Shown here: in pieces, positions 24,977 to 32,005 of the stretch | Numbering within the stretch: the first letter of the stretch is position 1 | Layout of the letters: each line of letters opens with the position of its first letter | Assembly (NCBI RefSeq): GCF_004342225.1 | Contig: NZ_SMAR01000018.1 | Coordinates: 1 to 64,000 of the forward strand | Length of the DNA stretch: 64,000 nt | Source: Martelella mediterranea | GTDB taxonomy: Bacteria; Pseudomonadota; Alphaproteobacteria; Rhizobiales; Rhizobiaceae | Direction: 5' to 3' | Program-made: the position numbers and the translations under genes | The notes under the pieces: generated by a model | Told to the model about the DNA's origin: nothing | Seen by the model: the letters and a program-made list of their open reading frames with translations, nothing else | Database searches by the model: none

Positions 24977-25441
24977 TTAGCGACGTCCTTTCCTTCTGGC
25001 AGCCAGCACTTGGCGGCGCGCTTGCATTTCTTCGATGTGATCTTCGAGGAGACGCTCCTCGATCAGGTCGGCGTATTCCGCCTCGATCACGGTCAGCCCG
25101 AACTCACCGGGGACGAATCCGAGCAGGTCTTTTGCATCGGTGGCGCGGACAAGAGCGATAAAGGCATCAAGCGGAATGCGGTGACCTTCCGAACTTTCTG
25201 ATGTCCATTTGTAGAGCGTGGTTGCACTGATATCCCGTCCGAGAAAGGTGCTCATCTCAGCCGCGATTTCGTCACGCCCCATGCCGTCCTCGCGCGCATC
25301 GCGCAGAGCCTGCCCGACAAGCCGGGCGATCTTGCCGTCCAGCCGTCCGCGACCGATCACGTCTTCGCTGTAGCCAACCGAGATCTTCGGTGGCTCCCAC
25401 GAAAACAGATCTTTGGTGAGCGGGTCGCGGCGGCGGGCCAT
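24977..25441 (-). CDS. Putative DNA-binding early phage protein
   Basis: 154 residues. A predicted HTH (GMGRDEIAAEMSTFLGRDISATTLYKW) in the middle and a basic C-terminus (ARRQVLAARRKGRR). It lies 2 bases after the ParB-like gene and before the Cys-rich ORF and transposase. Family not recognised beyond being common in alphaproteobacterial Mu-like phages. Confidence 0.6.
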   Translation of the reverse strand: MARRRDPLTKDLFSWEPPKISVGYSEDVIGRGRLDGKIARLVGQALRDAREDGMGRDEIAAEMSTFLGRDISATTLYKWTSESSEGHRIPLDAFIALVRATDAKDLLGFVPGEFGLTVIEAEYADLIEERLLEDHIEEMQARRQVLAARRKGRR

Positions 25442-25443
25442 GA

Positions 25444-26268
25444 TCAGATGCGCCCCCGGCGCTTCAGTGAGGCCAGTACGCGGTCCTCATTCGCCAGCAC
25501 CAGCCGGTCGAACGTCTCGTCTGGCAACGCAGAGATCGTCCTGGATATGGTGAGGAACTTCTTCTCGATCGGCGCGACGGCCACACCGTTATTGAGATAG
25601 TCGAGAGCCTCCTGGACGCTCTTCGCTCCATTATCTTCCGAGAGAATAAGGTCGAGAATCTTCTTCTGCAGCGGTCCTGCCTGCGCCGACAAAAGCTTCA
25701 GTTCTGACTGCTTTTCGGCGATTGCCGTTCCGGCCAGGCGGATGCGGCTGGCCTGTGTCAGATCCTTCCAGATTTTTACAGCGATCTGGATGGCACGGGT
25801 CGATAGGCCTATTTTTTCTGCAACATCGGTAGCAAACGAAAAGATTTCGTTTGCTGATCCGTGGCGGGCGAGCGCACCAGCCGTTCCGGCTTTGGTTTCC
25901 GGATACAGTCTCTCATAGGCCTGTTTCAGTTCGTAAAGATGATGGCAGCGGTCGAGCGCGTTCAGCTCGTTGCGGCCGAGGTTCTCCATGACTTCTTCAA
26001 GTCTGGCCTCATCATCGTTGGCAGCGTCAGAAAGGCGCGCCCGGATATTGGCAAGTCCGATCAGCCTGTGCGCGTCAACGCGGTGCAGGCCGGTGACAAG
26101 ACGGTAGCCGTCATCCGTTTTGCGCACTGTGATAGCATTGGTCAGGCCGGAGGTGGCGATCAACTGACCGAGTGCTCTGGACCAGTCTTTATCAAGATTG
26201 CGAGCGCGGTCATCAGGGATTTCAATCTGATCGATTGGAAGTTCAAATTCACCGATTTGCATTGTCAT
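25444..26268 (-). CDS. ParB-like nuclease/DNA-binding domain protein
   Basis: 274 residues. Residues 8-100 match a ParB/Srx domain: LPIDQIEIPDDRARNLD, ITVRKTDDGYRLVTGLHRVDAHRLIG, then EVMENLGRNELNALDRCHHLYELK. A KorB/ParB-like HTH (TDVAEKIGLSTRAIQIAVKIW) follows. Found in the early region of many alphaproteobacterial transposable phages; it may act in regulation or DNA handling rather than partition (inference). Overlaps the upstream small membrane ORF by 4 bases. Confidence 0.82.
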   Translation of the reverse strand: MTMQIGEFELPIDQIEIPDDRARNLDKDWSRALGQLIATSGLTNAITVRKTDDGYRLVTGLHRVDAHRLIGLANIRARLSDAANDDEARLEEVMENLGRNELNALDRCHHLYELKQAYERLYPETKAGTAGALARHGSANEIFSFATDVAEKIGLSTRAIQIAVKIWKDLTQASRIRLAGTAIAEKQSELKLLSAQAGPLQKKILDLILSEDNGAKSVQEALDYLNNGVAVAPIEKKFLTISRTISALPDETFDRLVLANEDRVLASLKRRGRI

Positions 26269-26468
26269 ACGTCTTCTCCGGCGGAGCGGTAGTAAGGGTT
26301 ATCTTCTTCATTTTTGGAAATGCGACGTTTCTGTTCCGCATGGGCTTTCCGCCAGATTGCAGTCGTCACCCACCAGATCAGCAGGAGAGCTGTCAGGATC
26401 ATCCAAAAAGCGATACCTGGTGCGACGGGTGCAGAAAGGGCGGAAAGCAACGATCTGATCACTTTCAA
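26265..26468 (-). CDS. Small single-pass membrane protein
   Basis: 67 residues with one strongly hydrophobic helix (AFWMILTALLLIWWVTTAIW) then a charged C-terminal tail (RKAHAEQKRRISKNEED). Overlaps both neighbours by 4 bases, which supports expression. Function unknown. Confidence 0.6.
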   Translation of the reverse strand: MKVIRSLLSALSAPVAPGIAFWMILTALLLIWWVTTAIWRKAHAEQKRRISKNEEDNPYYRSAGEDV

Positions 26469-26683
26469 CTCTCAGGTTTTTTGTCGATGTATTTGGTGCC
26501 GCAAAATGGACAGTAGCTCGCAAGCATGGAAACTGCCTTGGCCTTGCCACGCCCGGTCTCAATCTGACGGGTTTGAATATGTGGGCGGACGCCATCGACA
26601 TAATGGAAGATGATGTCTGTCTGAATTTCGGTATTGCGCTCTGCAAGCTTGGCTTCGATGTCTTCCAGGCAATTGCATGTCAT
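26465..26683 (-). CDS. Small zinc-ribbon-like phage protein
   Basis: 72 residues with an N-terminal CNC and a C-terminal CPFCG knuckle that could bind zinc. Coupled by 4-base overlaps to both neighbours. Function unknown. Confidence 0.65.
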   Translation of the reverse strand: MTCNCLEDIEAKLAERNTEIQTDIIFHYVDGVRPHIQTRQIETGRGKAKAVSMLASYCPFCGTKYIDKKPES

Positions 26684-27222
26684 GCTGCACCGCCTTCCGG
26701 AGCCATAAGCGCCCGCAATTGCGTGTCGACAATCTGCTCCGCGGTTTTCTGGATATCCCGGCTAAGCGCGTTTGCGGTATCCCGGATCAGCTGTTCACGC
26801 ACATTTTTGAGAGAGGCAGCCACATCGGTTTCGACACTGGAATACAAAGGCGTCAGCGGAGGCAGGCGTCCTTCTTCAGTGACAAACGGGTCGGCTGATG
26901 GTGTGGGAATAGGAGGCGGAGCTTCGCCCCGTTCTTTCTCGGCCTGCCGGGGCTTATTGTTCTTTCCGGACCTGACGGCTGCGGCGGCTTCATCTGCACC
27001 ACCTGGTCGTTTAACGTCACCGGCTGCAATAGCCTTCACCCACGCGTAAAACACTTCACGCGTTGGCGGCTTTTCGCCAATGCCTTCAAATTCTTTGGAA
27101 AGGCTGCGGAAGACGGCAGCGTCAGAGAAATGACCACCGGCGATATTATCATAAGCCGATTGCAGGCCCGGAATGCACCATTTTGGCAGTTTCTCGAAAT
27201 AAGCGAGGGACGTCTTGGTCAT
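26680..27222 (-). CDS. Hypothetical early phage protein
   Basis: 180 residues from ATG 27222, which overlaps the preceding stop (TCATGA) and has a TGGAGG site; the longer ORF start at 27276 lies inside the upstream gene. An N-terminal conserved-looking domain (LAYFEKLPKWCIPGLQSAYDN to REVFYAWVKAIAAG) is followed by a Pro/Lys-rich linker and a C-terminal coiled coil. Function unknown. Confidence 0.65.
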   Translation of the reverse strand: MTKTSLAYFEKLPKWCIPGLQSAYDNIAGGHFSDAAVFRSLSKEFEGIGEKPPTREVFYAWVKAIAAGDVKRPGGADEAAAAVRSGKNNKPRQAEKERGEAPPPIPTPSADPFVTEEGRLPPLTPLYSSVETDVAASLKNVREQLIRDTANALSRDIQKTAEQIVDTQLRALMAPEGGAA

Positions 27223-27359
27223 GATACTGACCTCCAAAACTCGATGATCGTGGATGCAGCGCTTGCCCACTTGCAAACTGCAATGACAAAAGCGGTGATG
27301 GCGACAAAAGCGAGCAGCTCACGTGCAAGGTCGCCGATGGTTACAGCGCATTCGCTCAT
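27219..27359 (-). CDS. Very small membrane protein (46 aa)
   Basis: ATG 27359 to TGA 27219. One hydrophobic helix (LLAFVAITAFVIAVCKW). Its ATG overlaps the upstream stop (GCATGA) and its stop overlaps the downstream ATG (TCATGA), and GAGGG precedes the start, so it fits the operon exactly. Function unknown. Confidence 0.6.
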   Translation of the reverse strand: MSECAVTIGDLARELLAFVAITAFVIAVCKWASAASTIIEFWRSVS

Positions 27360-27712
27360 GCTGCCGCCCTCACGCTGCGAAAACGCAAAGCGATGGAGCG
27401 CATCAGTTCAAATTCAAACTGATTGATAAGCGCTACAATGACGGCCTGATCGGCATTCAACTTCGCGAAACTTTCCTCAATATCGAAACTTGGAACGACA
27501 GCATCAGGACCGAAACCAAACACACCGGGGCCGTATTCCGCCCCTGCATTCAGGATCGTATGCACCGCACGGCGTTGAAGAGCGCTTGGCTCAAATGCTT
27601 CCGGATTGGTGTCGACGTGTGATCCGAGGATGATTGCCTTCGCCTGATCAAGCGTCATCAGTGGCGCAGGTGTGTCAGAAAAGGACACGCGTTCTGACAT
27701 AAAGGCGGTCAT
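27356..27712 (-). CDS. Hypothetical early phage protein
   Basis: 118 residues, mixed alpha/beta, starting MTAFMSERVSF. Coupled by 4-base overlap to ner upstream and to the 46-residue membrane ORF downstream. No family recognised. Confidence 0.6.
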   Translation of the reverse strand: MTAFMSERVSFSDTPAPLMTLDQAKAIILGSHVDTNPEAFEPSALQRRAVHTILNAGAEYGPGVFGFGPDAVVPSFDIEESFAKLNADQAVIVALINQFEFELMRSIALRFRSVRAAA

Positions 27713-28008
27713 GCGGCCCTCCTGCTGTCAGAAACATCATCTGATTTTTGACTTTCTAACGGTCCCCATTTTCGGCTATCGTAGATGCGGGACTTCGTTT
27801 GGGGGTACCGGTCGGGCCACAGCTCTTTGGCATCCGCGCCGATGAAATCGGCAATGATCTGCTGATCGATGCTGTTTTTCTGGCGTGAGACTTTGCGGAA
27901 TGAATTCGGATTGCGGCCATTGCGAAGGGCGAGCTGTTCGAGCGTCATCCCGCGCTCATGGATTTGCCAGAGGATACGTTTCCAGGTCCAGTTGGTCGGC
28001 TTACTCAT
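27709..28008 (-). CDS. ner: Ner-like DNA-binding regulator
   Basis: 99 residues from ATG 28008, which has AGGAG 8 bases upstream; the longer ORF start at 28077 falls in the hairpin leader. Sequence NWTWKRILWQIHERGMTLEQLALRNGRNPNSFRKV to IIADFIGADAKELWPDRY is the Ner/Nlp HTH signature. In Mu, Ner represses early and repressor transcription during lytic growth. First gene of the early operon, divergent from the repressor. Confidence 0.9.
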   Translation of the reverse strand: MSKPTNWTWKRILWQIHERGMTLEQLALRNGRNPNSFRKVSRQKNSIDQQIIADFIGADAKELWPDRYPQTKSRIYDSRKWGPLESQKSDDVSDSRRAA

Positions 28009-28161
28009 ACGGAACTCCTGCCTGAAAGCGGGCGGTGCAACGCCCGCTTTCTTTAGGTTGGTTTGGAACAACTGCACCCCGCTGCTATGGGGTGCTGTGA
28101 ATAGGTATAATCCACGAATGGGATTTTGTAAATCTCAATCGTTGATTATCGGTGGGAAAAA
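28009..28161. promoter_or_regulatory. Divergent operator/promoter region between ner and repressor
   Basis: Contains a perfect 10-bp stem GAAAGCGGGC/GCCCGCTTTC (28024-28033 and 28042-28051) in the ner leader, a 7-bp inverted repeat GCACCCC/GGGGTGC (28074-28080 and 28089-28095), and a plus-strand TATAAT at 28106-28111 that suits the repressor promoter. The inverted repeats are candidate Ner or repressor operators; the assignment is inferred from position. Confidence 0.6.
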
Positions 28162-28854
28162 TTGGCGCGCGACGAGAAGATAAAAACAGATCTTGGTCAA
28201 AGACTTAGAGATATTCGTGCGCATTTCGGCGACCCGGATCGTGAGGTTTTTTGTCAACGTTTGGGAATAAGTAAGGGGTCGCTTGGAAATTATGAAAGAG
28301 GGGATCGTATTCCTGATTCTCTCGTTTTACAGGCCTATCGGCGAGAGCTAGGTGTGGATGCGAATTGGCTGCTGACCGGTGAAGGCGAACCTTTTGCCAG
28401 CACCAACCACTCGTTAAATGCGAAGCTATCTGAAGAAATTGTAGATGTTCAGTTTCAAGATTTGCGTGTGTCAGCCGGGCCAGGGTTGACGGTAATCGAC
28501 GAGCGTAGTGCTGAAATGATTGGTATGAGCCGCCGGATACTAAACGAACTTGGGCTTTCACCACTCCAAACGTTAATTATGATGGTTGACGGTGATTCAA
28601 TGTCACCTTCAATTACGGATGGTGCTGTCATATTCGTGAATCGCAACGAGCAATATATGCGAGAGGGCCGTGTCTATGTTTTATCTTTGGCAGGGGACTT
28701 GGTCGTAAAACGCATTCAACTCGATCTAGACGGCGGCATCACTCTTCTGTCGGATGCAGATGGACCGGCATTTCCACCACGAAGAATTGATCCGGTTGAT
28801 GTTGAGCGCATAAAAGTAGTCGGCCGTGTTGTCTGCGCTATGTCGCCGATTTGA
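28162..28854 (+). CDS. Phage repressor, XRE HTH plus S24 (LexA-like) autopeptidase
   Basis: 230 residues from TTG 28162; an in-frame stop lies 11 codons upstream and no ATG is available, and GGTGGG precedes the TTG. Residues 10-65 are an XRE HTH (FCQRLGISKGSLGNYERGDRIP). Residues 110-225 are a Peptidase_S24 domain with catalytic Ser in GDSMSPSI and Lys in GDLVVKRI. SAGPG near residue 112 could be the cleavage hinge. It would keep lysogeny and be cleaved after RecA activation, so induction by DNA damage is likely. Mu c lacks this peptidase, but several transposable siphophages use such repressors. Confidence 0.9.
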   Translation: MARDEKIKTDLGQRLRDIRAHFGDPDREVFCQRLGISKGSLGNYERGDRIPDSLVLQAYRRELGVDANWLLTGEGEPFASTNHSLNAKLSEEIVDVQFQDLRVSAGPGLTVIDERSAEMIGMSRRILNELGLSPLQTLIMMVDGDSMSPSITDGAVIFVNRNEQYMREGRVYVLSLAGDLVVKRIQLDLDGGITLLSDADGPAFPPRRIDPVDVERIKVVGRVVCAMSPI

Positions 28855-28910
28855 GTATTGACTATTTCGTACGACCATTCCCGATATAGAGACTATCTGA
28901 AAGGAAGATC

Positions 28911-29432
28911 ATGAAGGTGGTAAAGGTACTGGTAGCAGCCGCTTTGTTGGCCCCGACGACCTGCTTTGCCGACGAATTGCCGACGGCTGAAGAAACCGTG
29001 GCGTTCATCCTTTATGGTATCGAGAATGGAAGCTATGTAGATGTCGGCTCCACCTCGCTTGGGACATATAGAAGTGGCATTGTATCCCAGACGAGCTCGG
29101 CCCCAGCTGAGTATTCTTTTCCCGACGACATGGGAGAGTACAGAAGCATCTCTGTGAAGCAGACTGATCCATGCGTTTTCAGCGTCAACAGCCGCGATAA
29201 GGCCGGACAGAAAGAAAGACGCAATTACGACTTCAACCATTTCGCCACGTTGGTTTTTACCAGCCGGGGTGATGGACGGATTGCATTCTCTGGAGAATGC
29301 CCAATCGTGCGAGAGGACGGCAATTGTGGAAAAAACGGAACGATCAAGGTCGACAACATAATCTTCGCGGACCGGTTGGGAAAAGCCGTCGATTTTTTGA
29401 GGCAGACCTATTGTCCGGGAGCGCCGTTTTGA
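28911..29432 (+). CDS. Secreted accessory protein beside the repressor (putative lysogenic conversion gene)
   Basis: 173 residues. N-terminal Sec signal MKVVKVLVAAALLAPTTCFA with probable cleavage before DELPTAEE. Four Cys in the mature part (PCVFSV; GECP; NCGKNG; TYCPG) could form disulfides. GAAAGGAAG precedes the ATG. It is on the same strand as the repressor, 56 bases downstream, where Mu has no gene, so it is probably expressed in the lysogen. No family recognised. Confidence 0.75.
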   Translation: MKVVKVLVAAALLAPTTCFADELPTAEETVAFILYGIENGSYVDVGSTSLGTYRSGIVSQTSSAPAEYSFPDDMGEYRSISVKQTDPCVFSVNSRDKAGQKERRNYDFNHFATLVFTSRGDGRIAFSGECPIVREDGNCGKNGTIKVDNIIFADRLGKAVDFLRQTYCPGAPF

Positions 29433-29463
29433 GGTTTGGGGTTTCAGTTCGGAGCATACTTCG

Positions 29464-29579
29464 ACTGCCGACCATCCATTTCGATAAGTCGCGCTCGGAA
29501 TAACGAAAAATATATCTAAAACAATGCTCTATTAATGGTCGGCAGTTTTCGTTGAAGGTCGGCACAGATTGCCGACCTT
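29464..29579. repeat. Cluster of four GGTCGGCA/TGCCGACC copies in inverted arrangement
   Basis: ACTGCCGACCAT (29464-29475) is the exact inverse of ATGGTCGGCAGT (29535-29546). AAGGTCGGCA (29555-29564) is the exact inverse of TGCCGACCTT (29570-29579) around a 5-base loop. The last hairpin lies about 120 bases after the secreted-protein gene and could end its transcript, although no T run follows. The shared octamer suggests protein-binding sites. Confidence 0.65.
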
Positions 29580-29667
29580 GACGCCTGCGATTGAAACTAC
29601 CTTTGGCGCAAAATCCGGCCTAGTCTTTTGGCGGCGATGCGTGGGGCGGATAGGAAAAGCTTCGGAA

Positions 29668-29890
29668 AGCCTGATTTTCAGCGACCCTAGCCGGTTTGAG
29701 GGCTTTATGCGTAAATTGAGCGGCTTCCGGCGTTTTCTGATAGCGTTTTGATCGAGAATGATCTGGTTTCCGCCATTTTCGCTACAGCTTTTGCATTTTG
29801 CTTTCCGGTGAAATCCTCCCCGTTAGCGTGTATTCGCCTTTAATTTCAGCGCTTTATCCACATCAACCCGTCACTCTCCCCGTGTGTCAA
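29668..29890. repeat. Candidate prophage left-end region with imperfect direct repeats
   Basis: This AT-richer gap has no gene. Two imperfect repeats align well: GGTTTCCGCCATTTTC (29765-29780) and GGCTTCCGGCGTTTTC (29722-29737). A weaker third TTTTC-centred copy lies at about 29665-29684. CTCCCCGT occurs twice, near 29816 and 29876. Such spaced repeats resemble transposase-binding sites at Mu-type ends. The minus-strand dinucleotide TG (plus-strand CA) at 29889-29890 after the second copy is one possible terminus. The other end is outside the window, so the 5-bp target repeat cannot be checked. Confidence 0.4.
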
Positions 29891-29936
29891 AGGTATTACC
29901 CCCCTACATATTCGGCGACCAGAAAAGGTGGTGACC

Positions 29937-31742
29937 ATGACCCCGAATACCGATACGAACGCCAAATCCCCGATGGATGCCATACATCCCGCGCTTGCCT
30001 CTGCCCTCGCGGCGAAAGGCTACAGCGCACTCACGCCGGTTCAAATGGCGATGACGAATGAAGATCACGGTGACTCCGATCTTCTGGTCTCGGCGCAGAC
30101 GGGTTCGGGAAAGACTGTCGCCTTTGGCATCGCGATCGCGCCGACGCTGCTTGGAAGTGGCGAATGTTTCGCCGCCGCCGCCGCACCGCTGGCTCTGGTG
30201 ATCGCGCCGACGCGCGAACTTGCCATTCAGGTCCAAAGGGAACTCGACTGGCTCTATGCGGCTGCCAAGGTCCAGATCGCGACCTGCGTGGGCGGTATGG
30301 ATATGCGCAACGAACGCCGTGCGCTTGAGCGTGGTGCCCATATCGTCGTTGGTACACCCGGGCGCCTGCGTGATCATATCATGCGGCGAGCGCTGGATCT
30401 CAGCGCCATCCGCGCCGTGGTGCTCGACGAAGCCGACGAGATGCTGGATCTCGGGTTTCGCGACGACCTGGAATTTATCCTCGGTGCAGCTCCGCAGGAG
30501 CGCCGCACATTGCTGTTTTCAGCGACCGTGCGGCGCGGTATCGCGGAGCTCGCCAGAACCGTGCAGACCAACGCGGTGCGCATCGAGACGACCGGTTCCA
30601 CCGAGCAGCATGCCGATATCGAATACCAGATGATGCTCGTGCGGCGCGACGAGCGCGAACACGCCATCATCAACACGCTGCTCGATTCCGACAGCGCAAG
30701 CGCTCTGGTGTTCTGCCACACGCGTGAAGCGGTTCGCCATTTGACGGCGCGTCTCGCAAACCGCGGTTTCGCGGTGGTTTCGCTTTCGGGCGAGATGGCA
30801 CAGTCGGAGCGCTCGAATGCGCTGCAATCCATGCGCGACGGGCGCTCACGTGTCTGCGTGGCGACTGATGTCGCTGCGCGCGGTATTGACCTTCCAAACC
30901 TCGACCTCGTGGTTCACGCTGACGTGCCTAGCAATCCTGAAACCCTGCTGCATCGCTCCGGCCGGACCGGCCGCGCCGGTCGGAAGGGTGTCTGCGTCCT
31001 CATCGTTCCGCAAAACAGGCGAGGTGCTGCCCAGCGCGTACTGACATTGGCGAAGCTGACGGCGACCGTGCGTGCGGCGCCCGGCATTGCCGATATCGAG
31101 GCGCGTAACCGCCGGCGCATCATCGATGCCGCCGCGTCTGCTGCTGAGCCCGACGGAGCGGAGGCTGAATTCGTGGCGGAATTGCTAAACCGGGTAGAGC
31201 CTGAACGTATCGCCGTAGCGTTCCTTCGGCAGCAATTGGCTGCCCATCCCGTTCCCGAAGAGCTGTTGCCGCTTCCTGCAGAAGCATTCGAGGATAAGAA
31301 ATCCACGCGCGCCCGACGGGGCGCAGATAAACGCGCGCCGGTTCGCGAGCCGCGAGGCCCTGACATGCAGAACGGCGTATGGTTCACCATCTCGCTCGGG
31401 CGCAAGCAGCGCGCCGATCCGAAGTTTCTGCTGCCAATGATCTGCAACGCTGGCGGCGTGACAAAACGCGATGTCGGCGTGATCAGGATCGAAGATACCG
31501 AGACTCGTTTCGAGATCGCTGAGGATAAGGCAGCTGGCTATGCGGAGCAGATCAGTCAGCCCGGTAGCCTCGAGAAAGGCATCCGCATTGCACCGGCTGG
31601 TGAGGTGCGCGGAAAATCCAGGCAAGCGAAACCGAAATTCAGGCAGGATGGCAAGCCTTCCCAAAAGCACAAGGCTCCTTCGGCTGAGCGGAGTAAAACA
31701 TCCAAACACAAGGGGAGCCGTAAACCGAAGCGCAACGCGTGA
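29937..31742 (+). CDS. DEAD-box ATP-dependent RNA helicase with DbpA-type RNA-binding domain
   Basis: 601 residues from ATG 29937 (AAGG 8 bases upstream). All helicase motifs are present: GYSALTPVQ Q motif, AQTGSGKT, APTRELA, TPGRLRDH, DEAD, SAT, then VFCHTREA, ATDVAARGID and HRSGRTGRAG. Residues 475-550 resemble a DbpA RNA-binding domain (GVWFTISLGRKQRADPKFLLPMICNAGGV). A Lys/Arg-rich tail follows. It probably remodels rRNA or mRNA in ribosome assembly or cold adaptation (CsdA/DbpA-like). The prophage end lies just upstream, so its native promoter may be displaced. Confidence 0.93.
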   Translation: MTPNTDTNAKSPMDAIHPALASALAAKGYSALTPVQMAMTNEDHGDSDLLVSAQTGSGKTVAFGIAIAPTLLGSGECFAAAAAPLALVIAPTRELAIQVQRELDWLYAAAKVQIATCVGGMDMRNERRALERGAHIVVGTPGRLRDHIMRRALDLSAIRAVVLDEADEMLDLGFRDDLEFILGAAPQERRTLLFSATVRRGIAELARTVQTNAVRIETTGSTEQHADIEYQMMLVRRDEREHAIINTLLDSDSASALVFCHTREAVRHLTARLANRGFAVVSLSGEMAQSERSNALQSMRDGRSRVCVATDVAARGIDLPNLDLVVHADVPSNPETLLHRSGRTGRAGRKGVCVLIVPQNRRGAAQRVLTLAKLTATVRAAPGIADIEARNRRRIIDAAASAAEPDGAEAEFVAELLNRVEPERIAVAFLRQQLAAHPVPEELLPLPAEAFEDKKSTRARRGADKRAPVREPRGPDMQNGVWFTISLGRKQRADPKFLLPMICNAGGVTKRDVGVIRIEDTETRFEIAEDKAAGYAEQISQPGSLEKGIRIAPAGEVRGKSRQAKPKFRQDGKPSQKHKAPSAERSKTSKHKGSRKPKRNA

Positions 31743-32005
31743 TCGGTATGTTTTTCGATGGTAGGCTGGCGTTTGTGCCCGGCGCAAAATCCCTTGCTCA
31801 ATCAGTGGTGAGCTTCGGAACCTGCAGGCGAATACAGGCGTTGTCTGTAAGGGCCGGAGAGTAGCGGGCTCGTTGTTAAAATGAGACCGGTCCGGTTTGT
31901 TTCAACGTAGGGTCTCGTCTGCAAGTGATCCGCATTTTGTCAGAAAGGCGGTCATGATATGGCCATAAGCGCGCGCTGCATTGCTGGACAGTAGAATGGA
32001 AAAGT
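31743..32005. other. Intergenic region between helicase and SLC13 permease genes
   Basis: 263 bases with no supported ORF. I see no clear terminator hairpin with a T run. It presumably holds the permease promoter. Confidence 0.5.

Larger units (their letters stand above)
1..29890. mobile_element. Mu-like transposable siphophage prophage (left part of window; one end outside)
   Basis: A continuous block of phage genes, almost all on the minus strand, in the order typical of Mu-type transposable phages: repressor, ner, transposase A, ATPase B, DUF3164, gemA, mor, lysis, terminase, portal, F, G, protease, capsid, tail. A tail tube plus G/T-type chaperones and no sheath suggest a non-contractile tail as in B3/D3112-like phages. 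The tape-measure gene runs off the left edge, so the right (tail-side) end of the phage is not visible. The repressor-side end lies between about 29,433 and 29,930; 29,890 is a guess. All structural modules look intact apart from possible frameshift points, so the element may be inducible (inference). Confidence 0.95.

Noticed and set aside
4285-27760. Recurrent CTAACG/CGTTAGA heptamer in phage gaps
   Set aside because: Several copies merely sit next to ribosome sites (TTAGAAGGA, TTAGAGGA) or in coding sequence, so I do not call it a regulatory motif.
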